A DNA stretch of 64,000 nt from Pseudomonas sp. S09G 359 (GTDB taxonomy: Bacteria; Pseudomonadota; Gammaproteobacteria; Pseudomonadales; Pseudomonadaceae): the NCBI RefSeq assembly GCF_002843605.1, contig NZ_CP025263.1:3997501-4061500 (forward strand), given 5' to 3'. Both the position numbers and the translations under genes were made by a program. Shown here one piece after another: positions 16,032 through 24,238 of this stretch. The notes below the pieces were generated by a model. The model made no database searches. It was not told the origin of the DNA and saw nothing but the letters and a program-made list of their open reading frames with translations. Position 1 is the first letter of the stretch, and each line of letters begins with the position of its first letter.

Positions 16032-16886
16032 ATGATTGCCGTCACAGGTGCTACCGGCCAATTGGGCCGTCTCGTCATCGATACGCTGCTTAAAACCGTC
16101 AACCCGCAGGAAATCGTGGCGTTGGTGCGCGATCCACTCAAGGCGCAGGACCTTGGCGCGAAAGGCGTTGACGTCCGCCAAGCCGATTACAACAGGCCCG
16201 AAACCCTTCGTAGCGCCTTGGTCGGTGTTCAGCGCCTGCTGCTGATTTCTTCAAGCGAAGTCGGCAAGCGTACGACACAACATCGTGCCGTCATTGAGGC
16301 GGCCAAATCTTCGGGTGTCCAACTGCTGGCGTACACCAGCATCCTGCACGCAGACAAATCGACATTGGGCCTGGCTGTAGAGCATCGGGATACCGAACGG
16401 GCGCTGGCAGAGTCTGGATTGAACTACGTATTGCTGCGTAATGGTTGGTACAGCGAGAACTACACCGCCAGCGTGCCGACCGCGGTCGAGCACGGCGCTA
16501 TCCTGGGCAGTGCGCAAGCGGGCCGAATCTCCTCCGCAGCGCGAACAGATTATGCTGACGCGGCAGCCGTTGTACTGACCAGCGAAGGTCAGGCAGGCAA
16601 GGTATACGAACTGGCAGGTGATGAGGGTTATTCGTTGTCCGACCTGGCCACGGAAGTCACCAAACAATCCGGTAAGACCGTTGTTTACAACGATCTTCCA
16701 CAAGAGCAATACAAGGCAGTACTCATTGGATTGGGCCTGCCGACAGCCTTCGCCGGGCTGCTCGCTGATTCTGATGCCGCAGCCGCTAAAGGTGATCTGT
16801 TTGATGACGCTCGCCAACTGAGTCGGCTATTGGGACGCCCAACGACGCCGATTGCGCAATCCGTCAGCGCGGCGCTTAAGCACTAA
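16032..16886 (+). CDS. qorB: NAD(P)H:quinone oxidoreductase 2-like SDR (QorB/YtfG)
   Basis: 284 residues. Atypical SDR with MIAVTGATGQLGRLVID (GxxGxxG nucleotide site), VDVRQADYNRPETL, LLISSSEVGKRTTQH and YTSILHAD, LRNGWYSENY; these match the QorB/NmrA-like quinone reductases. It reduces quinones with NADPH in the cytosol. Divergent from an HxlR regulator, mirroring ytfG/ytfH in E. coli. A good stem-loop terminator follows. Confidence 0.85.
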   Translation: MIAVTGATGQLGRLVIDTLLKTVNPQEIVALVRDPLKAQDLGAKGVDVRQADYNRPETLRSALVGVQRLLLISSSEVGKRTTQHRAVIEAAKSSGVQLLAYTSILHADKSTLGLAVEHRDTERALAESGLNYVLLRNGWYSENYTASVPTAVEHGAILGSAQAGRISSAARTDYADAAAVVLTSEGQAGKVYELAGDEGYSLSDLATEVTKQSGKTVVYNDLPQEQYKAVLIGLGLPTAFAGLLADSDAAAAKGDLFDDARQLSRLLGRPTTPIAQSVSAALKH

Positions 16887-16922
16887 AATCGTTTAGCCAC
16901 TTGATGTGATATGAGTTGTGAG

Positions 16923-16943
16923 GAAACCCGCTTTGGCGGGTTT
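16923..16943 (+). terminator. Rho-independent terminator of the qorB-like gene
   Basis: GAAACCCGC-TTTG-GCGGGTTTC stem-loop ending in a short T-rich run, 37 bp after the stop codon. Confidence 0.7.
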
Positions 16944-16987
16944 CTGGTTTTGGGGCGGTCGGGATTGGGGCGCGGATCTGGGGCGCC

Positions 16988-17020
16988 TTCGCAGCCTCGC
17001 TGGGGCTCGACAGCTCCCAC
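16988..17020. repeat. Half REP arm, CTGTCGAGC type
   Basis: TCGCAGCCTCGCTGGGGCTCGACAGCTCCCAC is one arm of the hairpin type used in the 4.0-5.2 kb array. Its partner arm is absent. Confidence 0.75.
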
Positions 17021-17117
17021 ATTTGGATGTGTGCTCGACTCGGCCAAAGCCGCGATGGCGAGGGTATTGGCACATCGTTATGATGTGGCCTTTCGCTCAA
17101 CGCCCCAGGAAATACCC

Positions 17118-17609
17118 ATGCCCGCCCTCTCCTTTCGCAACGCCCTGCCCGCCGACGCCGCGCGCTGCTATGAAATCGAAATCAGCGCCTATGAAGGCGA
17201 TGAAGCCGCCACCCTGGAAAAGATCGCCACGCGTATCGCGCAGTACCCCGAGGGCTTTTTGATTCTGGAGGCGGATGACGCGGTGGTGGGCTTTATCAAT
17301 TGCGGCTGCGCGCACCACGTGGTGATGTCGGACGAGGCGTTCAAGGAGTTGGTGGGGCACGCGCCCGAGGCGCCGAATGTGGTGATCATGTCGGTAGTGG
17401 TCGACCCGGCGCAGCAGGGCCAGGGTTATTCCAGGCTGCTGATGACTGAGTTTGTGCAACGCATGCGCGCGCTGGGCAAGCAGACGATTCATTTGATGTG
17501 CAAGGAGCAGCATGTGCCGTTGTACACGCGCATGGGCTACACCTATGTGCAGCCTTCGCCTTCGGATCACGGCGGGATGGCGTGGCATGAGATGGTGATG
17601 GACCTCTGA
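17118..17609 (+). CDS. GNAT family N-acetyltransferase (arylalkylamine-type)
   Basis: 163 residues from the ATG at 17118, which has an AGGAAA site; the longer open frame from 16911 runs through REP sequence and is rejected. Features LSFRNALPADAARCYEIEISAYEGDEAATLEKIATRI and VVDPAQQGQGYSRLLMTEFVQRMR (motif A) with HLMCKEQHVPLYTRMGYTY recall the serotonin N-acetyltransferase-like bacterial GNATs. Substrate unknown. Confidence 0.9.
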   Translation: MPALSFRNALPADAARCYEIEISAYEGDEAATLEKIATRIAQYPEGFLILEADDAVVGFINCGCAHHVVMSDEAFKELVGHAPEAPNVVIMSVVVDPAQQGQGYSRLLMTEFVQRMRALGKQTIHLMCKEQHVPLYTRMGYTYVQPSPSDHGGMAWHEMVMDL

Positions 17610-17908
17610 TTCCCACCCTGGTAAAGAATTACTGATGCAGTTCGGCGTAGGCCCGCTCACTTTGTGTGTCCAGTCCTATTACGCCTAGGAACCATACAAG
17701 GGAACGCGGTATTTCACCGTGTAAAAAACCGAAGCGTGTCTACGATTTCTTACGCGCTGGCTGCCGCCAGGAACGGCCATCGAAGACGCGCCCTACAGCC
17801 AAGCCGCCGATTTTGTGAATTTATTCCGCATCGGTTTCACCCCGTTACATCCACCCGAAAAGCACCTGATTGAACGGCCTTCCATAGCTCTGTAGCCTGA
17901 AAAACACC

Positions 17909-17936
17909 GCGCCAGACCGGGCTCTGGCGGGTTTTA
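17909..17936 (+). terminator. Stem-loop in the 17.6-17.96 kb gene-free stretch
   Basis: GCCAGA-CCGGG-TCTGGC stem followed by GGGTTTTA looks like a rho-independent terminator. The 353-bp stretch 17610-17962 otherwise has no convincing gene; a short coding-like piece (VYDFLRAGCRQER) at about 17737-17790 may be a decayed fragment. Confidence 0.55.
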
Positions 17937-17962
17937 TCCGTCGCTACCAGAGAGGTGCAATC

Positions 17963-18226
17963 ATGTTTCCAATCAGTGCTCCAGCAGCCTATCTTTCGAT
18001 GCTTCCAGCCCATCAACCCAACCTGATCGATAACGACAAACCAAGGCACAACCCCCTGGATAAAACCGCCGGGGATGACGCCGAAGTGTTCGACCCCAAT
18101 ACACAGAGCTGGCAACCCACCCAGGCCGCCGGCAACGGTCGATATGCCAACCTCGGCGAGCTTTACCGCGAGGCGATAGATTTTGAGATCAAGGCTGATA
18201 ACGTGGGAGGATGGCAGCGCGCCTGA
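17963..18226 (+). CDS. Small hypothetical protein
   Basis: 87 residues, ATG preceded by GAGAGGTG. Pro/Asn/Asp-rich N-terminal half and a C-terminal YANLGELYREAIDFEIKADNV helix. No signal or domain recognised. It ends 17 bp before the next GNAT ATG, so the two may be co-translated. Confidence 0.5.
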   Translation: MFPISAPAAYLSMLPAHQPNLIDNDKPRHNPLDKTAGDDAEVFDPNTQSWQPTQAAGNGRYANLGELYREAIDFEIKADNVGGWQRA

Positions 18227-18243
18227 AACCACCGGGAACCCAG

Positions 18244-18669
18244 ATGACCCACCCCCAGATTGAAATCAGCAACCAAGCCAACCCCGACGCCGAGCGCATC
18301 CTCGGCAGCGGCCTTGCTGCGTTCAACGAAGGCATCACCGGCTACAACGACCGCCTGCCGCTCAACGTGTTGATCAAAGACCCACACAGCCAGCAGATCC
18401 TCGGCGGCATCACCGGTAAAACCACCTTGGGGATGGCCTTTCTTGACCTGTTCCACGTACCCGATTCAATGCGTGGAACGGGCCTCGGCAGCCAGTTGCT
18501 GCAGGCTTTCGAGGACGAAGCCCGACGCCGGGGGTGTGCCAGCGCGGTGCTGTACACCCTCAGTTTCCAAGCGCCGGGGTTTTATGAGAAACATGGGTGG
18601 GTGCGGTTTGGCGAGGTACCGTGCGAACCTGCGGGCAGCAGCCGCGTGTTTTTGTCTAAGGCGTTGTGA
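18244..18669 (+). CDS. GNAT family N-acetyltransferase
   Basis: 141 residues from the ATG at 18244; an earlier ATG at 18211 overlaps the upstream gene. GNAT motifs: LFHVPDSMRGTGLGSQLLQAFEDEA (motif A) and CASAVLYTLSFQAPGFYEKHGW (motif B), like the YjdJ/YobR-type small acetyltransferases. Its last 14 bp overlap the convergent acetyltransferase gene. Substrate unknown. Confidence 0.88.
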   Translation: MTHPQIEISNQANPDAERILGSGLAAFNEGITGYNDRLPLNVLIKDPHSQQILGGITGKTTLGMAFLDLFHVPDSMRGTGLGSQLLQAFEDEARRRGCASAVLYTLSFQAPGFYEKHGWVRFGEVPCEPAGSSRVFLSKAL

Positions 18670-19189
18670 CGCTCAACGCTTTGCCAAACAACCGGTTCCC
18701 ATGGGTTTCGCCCTGGAAGGTATAGATCGGCGAGCCCAACAGCTCATACCCGCGCCGAGGGTAAAACCCCAGCGCGCGCTCATTGCCCACCCACACCGTG
18801 GCCCACAACAACGCAGCACCGCCGAGTGCTGCGCGGTGTTCGGCCGCTTGCAGCAGCTGATAACCGATGCCCAGGCCAGTGAAGCGTTCCTGGATATACA
18901 GGCGTTGCAACTCGGCGACGTTTGAGGCTTCGATCATCGGGTGGTGGGCGTTGAGTTTGACCTGGGCGAAGCCGACCAGGTGCTGGTTGGATTCGGCGAC
19001 CATCAGCGAGGTGCCTGGCTCAGCCAGCAACGCGGCGATGGTGCCCGGCGCAAAGGCTTGCAACACTTCGTCGGCAATCGAGCGGCGAATACCTTGGGTG
19101 GCGTAGGTGTCGAGGAATACCTGCATGCCCAGCACGCCGATGCACAGGGCGTCTTCGGGTGTAGCGTTACGAATAATGATTGCAGGCAT
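18656..19189 (-). CDS. GNAT family N-acetyltransferase
   Basis: 177 residues from the ATG at 19189, with a GGAGA site; a longer frame to 19570 is not coding. Features IIIRNATPEDALCIGVLGMQVFLDTYA, LQRLYIQERFTGLGIGYQLLQAAEHRA (motif A) and LLWATVWVGNERALGFYPRRGYE (motif B) match the TTR/PaiA-like spermidine- or threonine-type acetylases. Substrate unknown. Confidence 0.9.
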   Translation of the reverse strand: MPAIIIRNATPEDALCIGVLGMQVFLDTYATQGIRRSIADEVLQAFAPGTIAALLAEPGTSLMVAESNQHLVGFAQVKLNAHHPMIEASNVAELQRLYIQERFTGLGIGYQLLQAAEHRAALGGAALLWATVWVGNERALGFYPRRGYELLGSPIYTFQGETHGNRLFGKALSVTTP

Positions 19190-19252
19190 TGAGTCTCCGT
19201 ACTCAAGAAGAATAGCTTTGGCTAACGCCCCAACTGATACACCACCTGTTTT

Positions 19253-19294
19253 GGGGCCGCTTCGCAGCCCAACGCGAGCAAGCTCGCTCGCCAC
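19253..19294. repeat. Half REP element
   Basis: GGGGCCGCTTCGCAGCCCAACGCGAGCAAGCTCGCTCGCCAC is one arm of the GTGGCGAGC REP type, between two minus-strand genes. Described by its ends: GGGGCCGC and CTCGCCAC. Confidence 0.75.
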
Positions 19295-19307
19295 AAAAAA
19301 GGGGCTG

Positions 19308-20522
19308 TTACCAACTGCCTGAGGCCCCGCCACCACCACTGGAACCACCACCGCCCGAAGAACTGCTGCTGGAGTTGGAACGGCTGGAACTGCTCGAACT
19401 GGACCCGCCACCCGACCCCGAGCCGGAGCCGGAGCCGGAGGTGGAAATACTCTGCACAAAAATAATAAACGCTGCGAAGGAGGCCACCGGGATTGCCACG
19501 AGCCAACCCTGATAGTCGTGCCCCACCAGCAGGCCCGCCGCCACATAAATCCCCAGCACCGCCAGCACACGCAAAAGGAAGAAGCGCGGTTTGGTCTTCC
19601 ACGATTCCTTGATCAGGTAAAACAAGCCCACGTAGAGCCCCAGCACCAGGGCCCCGCCGAACGGCCACACCAGCCAATGGACGAAGTTGACCTCGACAAA
19701 ATGGTTCACCACCAGCACGCCGACGATGTAGGCCAGCAGCCCCATCACGCAATAAAACACCGTGCGCGCCAGCCACAACGCGCCAAAGGTGGCGCCGCCG
19801 ATCAGCAGGGTCAGCGGCAATAGCCCCAGGTAGATCGGCCAGTCCGGGCCGCCGCCGTAAATAGCCAACAACACGGTGGCGGCCAGCGCAGCAAGCAACG
19901 CGCGGCGCCACGGCAGCTTGCCGGCAGCCATCAGCACGCCACCGATGCCGCCGAGGATAAACGCCAGCAGCACGGCAATCGCCTGGGGGTTAACACCGGG
20001 GCCGGCCACTTCGGGCAAGTCGCCGCCGTCCACCAGCGTCACCAGGTCGTTTACGCCTTGGGCCACCCCGCCTGCATAGTCGCCTTGGCGAAACGCCGGG
20101 GTGATGTGTTCTTCGATGATGCGGTGCGCCAGCAGGTCGGTGACGGTGCCTTCCAGGCCATAGCCCACCTCGATGCGGACTTTGCGGTCGTCCTTGGCCA
20201 CCACCAGCAGAATGCCGTCGTTGACGTCCTTGCGCCCCAGCTTCCAGGCGCGGAACAGTTGGTTGGCGTAATCCTCGATGCTGTTGCCGCCGGTGCTGGG
20301 CACCAGCAACACAGCCACCTGGGCGCCTTTGCGCTGTTCGAGGGCGGCGAGTTGCTCTTTCAGACGAGTGGTGGTGCCTGCGTCGAGGGTGTTGGTCAGG
20401 TCGATGACCCGCTGGTCAAGGGCGACGCCGATAGGCGAAGTGTCAGCCTGGGCGGTGATTAACAGGCTGCTGAGCACCATCACCAGCAGACCCAAGACCG
20501 ATTGCCGCAGAATCACCATCAT
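19308..20522 (-). CDS. TPM domain membrane protein (YgcG family)
   Basis: 404 residues (ATGs at 20522 and 20519). Signal peptide, then the TPM_phosphatase domain (about 35-165; RVIDLTNTLDAGTTTRLKEQLAALEQ, GNSIEDYANQLFRAWKLG, VRIEVGYGLEGTVTDL). The rest has an unusually large block of about six membrane helices (about 185-355) and a low-complexity Ser/Gly tail (GSGSGSG, SSSSSS, SSGGGG) that ends in the conserved GGASGSW. Related YgcG proteins have only one or two helices. Often found with lemA, but no lemA is in this window. Confidence 0.88.
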   Translation of the reverse strand: MMVILRQSVLGLLVMVLSSLLITAQADTSPIGVALDQRVIDLTNTLDAGTTTRLKEQLAALEQRKGAQVAVLLVPSTGGNSIEDYANQLFRAWKLGRKDVNDGILLVVAKDDRKVRIEVGYGLEGTVTDLLAHRIIEEHITPAFRQGDYAGGVAQGVNDLVTLVDGGDLPEVAGPGVNPQAIAVLLAFILGGIGGVLMAAGKLPWRRALLAALAATVLLAIYGGGPDWPIYLGLLPLTLLIGGATFGALWLARTVFYCVMGLLAYIVGVLVVNHFVEVNFVHWLVWPFGGALVLGLYVGLFYLIKESWKTKPRFFLLRVLAVLGIYVAAGLLVGHDYQGWLVAIPVASFAAFIIFVQSISTSGSGSGSGSGGGSSSSSSSRSNSSSSSSGGGGSSGGGGASGSW

Positions 20523-20650
20523 GCTTTGTTACCTGAAGTTTCTTCCTGAAGGCGACGACTTTACCTTATCAGCGCTATAACGCGTGACCCCATGGGATTG
20601 ACTATCTAAACTGCCCGTACGCATAGCAAAACGCCATAACCGAGAAGCCT

Positions 20651-21466
20651 ATGGATCTACGTCACCGCAACAACGTCAATGTGATGGGCAGCGGCACCTC
20701 GACCCTGGTGTTTTCCCACGGTTTCGGCTGCAACCAAGCCATGTGGAACCACTTGGCGCCACAGTTTCTGCAACGTTTCCGGGTGGTGCTGTATGACCTG
20801 GTAGGCGCCGGGCTCTCGGACCTCGGCGCCTTCGACAAAGCCAAGTACAACACGCTGGACGGCTACGCCCACGACCTCAACGAGATCATCGACACCTACG
20901 CCGAAGGCCCGGTGATCCTGGTGGGTCACTCGGTGAGCGCGATGATCGGCACCCTCGCCGACCGCCAGGCCCCCGGGCGTATCGCCGCCCATGTGATGAT
21001 CGGCCCGTCGCCACGCTATATCGATACCGACGGTTATATCGGCGGTTTCAAGCGCAGCGATATCGACGACCTGCTCGACACCCTCGACAGCAACTACCTC
21101 GGCTGGTCCAGCGCCATGGCCCCGGTGATCATGGGCGCGCCCGGGCAACCGGCGTTGAGCGCCACCCTCACCGACAGTTTCTGCCGCACCGAGCCGGACA
21201 TCGCCAAGCAGTTTGCGCGGGTGACCTTTATGTCCGACAACCGCCAGGACGTGATCGGCCTGACCACCCCCGTACTGATCCTGCAATCGAGCGACGACCT
21301 GATCGCCCCCGTGGCCGTGGGTGAATACCTGCACAGCGTCTTGCCCAACAGCACCTATTGCCTGGTGGACAACGTCGGCCATTGCCCGCACATGAGCGCG
21401 CCGCAGGCCTGCGGGGCGGCCATGGATAGCTTCCTGGCACCTTGGGCGGCCCAGCGTGTCGACTGA
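20651..21466 (+). CDS. RsbQ-like alpha/beta hydrolase
   Basis: 271 residues. RsbQ/KAI2/D14-type fold: VFSHGFGCNQAMWNHLAPQF (oxyanion region), nucleophile elbow GHSVSA (Ser about 98), acid SSDDLIAP (Asp about 220) and His in VGHCPHMSAP (about 245). In Bacillus, RsbQ supplies a small ligand to the PAS domain of the phosphatase RsbP. Here the gene overlaps by 11 bp a PAS histidine kinase, so an equivalent sensor pair is likely. Confidence 0.9.
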   Translation: MDLRHRNNVNVMGSGTSTLVFSHGFGCNQAMWNHLAPQFLQRFRVVLYDLVGAGLSDLGAFDKAKYNTLDGYAHDLNEIIDTYAEGPVILVGHSVSAMIGTLADRQAPGRIAAHVMIGPSPRYIDTDGYIGGFKRSDIDDLLDTLDSNYLGWSSAMAPVIMGAPGQPALSATLTDSFCRTEPDIAKQFARVTFMSDNRQDVIGLTTPVLILQSSDDLIAPVAVGEYLHSVLPNSTYCLVDNVGHCPHMSAPQACGAAMDSFLAPWAAQRVD

Positions 21467-22598
21467 ACTGTTCGACAACGCCGCCTGCGCCCTGGCCGTC
21501 ACCGCGGAAGACGGCACGATCCTGCAAGCCAACGCACGCTTGCGCGAGTGGTCGGGGTTCAGCACCCCTGAGCTGTGTGGCCGCCGCTTCCAGGACTTGC
21601 TGACCATGGGCGGGCGGATCTTCCACCAGACCCACCTGGCCCCCATGTTGCGCATGCATGGCAGCGTTACCGAAGTGAAACTGGACATGCTGCACCGCGA
21701 TGGGCACAAGCTGACCGTGCTGCTCAACGGCCAAAAACGCGAACACGGCGACAGCGTGGTGTACGACCTGGCGCTGTTCGGCACCACCGACCGCGACAAG
21801 TACGAGCGCGAGTTGCTCAACGCGCGCAACCTGGCCGAAGCCCTGCTGCAGGAAAAAACCGCCACCGAACTGGCCCTGCAACAGGCCCAGGCCGAACTCA
21901 ACGAGGCCTACGCCATTGCCCAGCGGCGCGCACTGTTTGCCGAGCAGATGGTCGCAATCGTCAGCCATGATTTGAAGAATCCGCTGACGGCCATTCGCAT
22001 GGCGTCCGACTTTCTCAGCCGTGGCGAGCGCACCCCCAAGGAACGCACGTTGCTGGGCCATATCGGCCAATCGTCCGAGCGCGCCCAGCGCATGATCGCC
22101 GACCTGCTGGACTTCACCCAGGCCCGGGTCGGCCAGGGCATTTCCATCAAGGTGGCGCCGTTGGCGCTGCATGAGGTGATTCAGCGTGCGGTGGATGAAC
22201 TGCGCGTGGCTTTCCCCGAGGCCACGTTGACGCATCACGCCGAGGGCCAGGGCGACGCCAACCTGGACGCCGACCGCGTGCAGCAGATCATCGGCAACCT
22301 GGTGGCCAACAGCGTGGCCTATGGCGACCTGCAACGGCCGATCACGGTGACCTCACGCCTGGGCGACGGCACCTGCGAAGTGGCAGTCCACAACCATGGC
22401 TCGGCGATTCCCGAAACCTTGCTGGCCGGGCTGTTCGAGCCCATGACCCGGGGCACCGACCAGGGCCGCGACGTGCGCAGCGTAGGCCTGGGCCTGTATA
22501 TCGTGCGCGAGCTGGCGAAAGTGCATGGCGGCGATGTGGCAGTGCAGTCCTGTGCCAACGGCGGCACCACCTTTACCGTGACGTTTCAGACCAAGTAA
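21456..22598 (+). CDS. PAS domain sensor histidine kinase
   Basis: 380 residues, cytosolic. An N-terminal PAS domain (about 5-115) of the RsbP/RsbU type, with FQDLLTMGGRIFHQTHLAPMLRMHG, then a coiled coil (about 115-165), a HisKA domain with VAIVSHDLKNPLTAIRMAS (phospho-acceptor His about 169) and a HATPase domain with IIGNLVANSVAYG and SVGLGLYIVRELAKVHGG. No response regulator lies next to it, so the partner is elsewhere. Start overlaps the RsbQ-like gene. Confidence 0.92.
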   Translation: MSTELFDNAACALAVTAEDGTILQANARLREWSGFSTPELCGRRFQDLLTMGGRIFHQTHLAPMLRMHGSVTEVKLDMLHRDGHKLTVLLNGQKREHGDSVVYDLALFGTTDRDKYERELLNARNLAEALLQEKTATELALQQAQAELNEAYAIAQRRALFAEQMVAIVSHDLKNPLTAIRMASDFLSRGERTPKERTLLGHIGQSSERAQRMIADLLDFTQARVGQGISIKVAPLALHEVIQRAVDELRVAFPEATLTHHAEGQGDANLDADRVQQIIGNLVANSVAYGDLQRPITVTSRLGDGTCEVAVHNHGSAIPETLLAGLFEPMTRGTDQGRDVRSVGLGLYIVRELAKVHGGDVAVQSCANGGTTFTVTFQTK

Positions 22599-23389
22599 GC
22601 GCTGCCCTGCATCACCGGCTCCACGCTGCCGGTGAGCACCACACCGCCCTCGCCCGCCCAGTGCACGGTCACCGTGCCGCCGTCGCACTGCACCTGCACC
22701 GTGGCATCCAGCAAATCACGCCGGATGCCATTGACCACCGCCCCGCAGCAGCACGAGCCGGAGCCCAGCGGCACGCCACCGCCACGTTCCCAGATACGCA
22801 GGCGGATGTGCCCACGGTCCAGCACTTGCACAAAATGCACATTGGTCCTGGCCGGGAACAGCGGGTGAATCTCCAGCGCGGGGCCCACGGCGGCCACGTC
22901 GACGGCGGCGATGTCGTCGACAAAAAACGTGCAATGCGGGTTGCCCATGCTGCACGCCGCCGGGTCGCCTTCGATTGGCAAGGTGCGCGTGTCCAGCGCT
23001 TCGGCCAGCGGCACCGCCGCCCAGTCCAGCGACGGTTCGCCCATGTTCACCGACACCCGTCGCCCCGACTCACGCGTGCAGGTCAGCAAACCACGCTCGG
23101 TGCGCAACACAATCGAGTCGGCGCCGGTTTCATGCATCAACCGGTCGGCCACGCCACGGGTGGCGCTGCCGCAGGTTGCCAAAGGCGTGCCGTTGGGGTT
23201 CCAGAATTTGATCCGCGCGGCGGCGTCGTCGCAGTCGAGGATTACCGCCAGTTGGTTGAAGCCGATGCCGGTGTGGCGGTTGCCCAGGTGCCGGGCGATG
23301 GACGCAGTGATCGGGTCGTCCAGGCCACGCCGGTCGATGAGGATGAAGTCGTCGCCATGGGCGTGCATTTTCACGAACTGCAAGGGCAT
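22586..23389 (-). CDS. DapF-family epimerase paralogue with altered active site
   Basis: 267 residues from the ATG at 23389 (MPLQFVKMHAHGDDFILID). Clear diaminopimelate-epimerase fold with two half-domains. The first catalytic Cys region is CGSATR instead of CGNGxR. The second, normally ACGTGAC, is GSGSCCCG, so the usual catalytic Cys aligns with Ser. It may therefore be a racemase or epimerase with another substrate, or inactive, rather than the lysine-pathway DapF; the usual lysA neighbour is absent. Confidence 0.8.
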   Translation of the reverse strand: MPLQFVKMHAHGDDFILIDRRGLDDPITASIARHLGNRHTGIGFNQLAVILDCDDAAARIKFWNPNGTPLATCGSATRGVADRLMHETGADSIVLRTERGLLTCTRESGRRVSVNMGEPSLDWAAVPLAEALDTRTLPIEGDPAACSMGNPHCTFFVDDIAAVDVAAVGPALEIHPLFPARTNVHFVQVLDRGHIRLRIWERGGGVPLGSGSCCCGAVVNGIRRDLLDATVQVQCDGGTVTVHWAGEGGVVLTGSVEPVMQGSAYLV

Positions 23390-23452
23390 GGGCTGTCCTG
23401 CGGGAGAGGTGGAGGATACCCTGAGCTTACTCAATCTTAACGAGCGCTACCC

Positions 23453-23947
23453 ATGCTTATTGTCTTCAGCGGATTGCCCGGCAGCGGCAAGACTACGATT
23501 GCCCAACACCTGGCACGCCGGACCGGCGCGGTTTACCTGCGTATCGACGTGATCGAACAGGTGCTGCGCGACGCCGGTGTTTCGGTGGGTGCCAACGGTT
23601 ACAGCGTGGCGAACGGACTGGCACTGAGTAATTTGCGCTTGGGGCAGATGGTGATTGCCGACTGCGTGAACCCGGTCGAGGACAGCCGTGCAGCCTGGCA
23701 GGCAACGGCCGAAACGGCGGGCGTGACGCTGCTGAATATTCAGGTGGTGTGCTCGGATAAGCAGGAGCACCAACGCCGCGTCGAAGCGCGCACGGCGGAT
23801 ATTCCCGGGCTGGTGCCACCGAGCTGGCAATCGGTTTTGGCGCACGAATATGAGCCTTGGGAGCACGCCCCACTGACCCTTGATACCGCCCAAACCAGCG
23901 CAGCCCAGGCCATCGAAACCATCACCCAACACTTCCACACCACTTAA
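23453..23947 (+). CDS. P-loop AAA/kinase-like protein
   Basis: 164 residues. MLIVFSGLPGSGKTTIAQHLARRTGAVYLRID carries a Walker A motif typical of adenylate/shikimate/zeta-toxin-type small kinases. MVIADCVNP is a likely Walker B region and HQRRVEARTADIPG a lid-like segment. Probably phosphorylates a small molecule; substrate unknown. 63 bp from the DapF-like gene start, divergent. Confidence 0.82.
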   Translation: MLIVFSGLPGSGKTTIAQHLARRTGAVYLRIDVIEQVLRDAGVSVGANGYSVANGLALSNLRLGQMVIADCVNPVEDSRAAWQATAETAGVTLLNIQVVCSDKQEHQRRVEARTADIPGLVPPSWQSVLAHEYEPWEHAPLTLDTAQTSAAQAIETITQHFHTT

Positions 23948-23981
23948 AGCCCCCACACACTTATAGGCAGCCACACGTCCT

Positions 23982-24125
23982 GTGGCGAGCGGGCTTGCCC
24001 GCGTTGGGGTGCGCAGCAGCCCCAGTAAAAACACTGAAGTTTTTCTGAGAGACCTCAGCGCTTGGCTTTGGGGCTGTTCGCAGCCCAACGCGGCGGTGCG
24101 ACGATTCGACAAGCCCGCTCGCCAC
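23982..24125. repeat. REP hairpin with 16-bp insertion in one arm
   Basis: Arms GTGGCGAGCGGGCTTGCC… and …CAAGCCCGCTCGCCAC, about 60 nt apart. The right arm is interrupted at 24094-24109 by CGGTGCGACGATTCGA, which has no counterpart in the left arm. Confidence 0.85.
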
Positions 24126-24183
24126 AACAGCCGTACACACTCGGATCAATCTGATTCGGGATAGCACAAAAACCCACGCAGTT

Positions 24184-24202
24184 GTTGATAACCATTATCA
24201 AC
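24184..24202. promoter_or_regulatory. Fur box upstream of the fecI-like gene
   Basis: GTTGATAACCATTATCAAC is a perfect palindrome (8-bp arms) resembling the Fur 19-bp consensus, 37 bp before the sigma-factor start. Indicates repression by iron-loaded Fur. Confidence 0.8.
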
Positions 24203-24238
24203 TACAGCTAAACTCCGCGCCCTCCCACTTCCCAGTCT

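Noticed and set aside
16911..17117. Longer N-terminus for the GNAT at 17118
   Set aside because: The extension translates a terminator and a half REP element.
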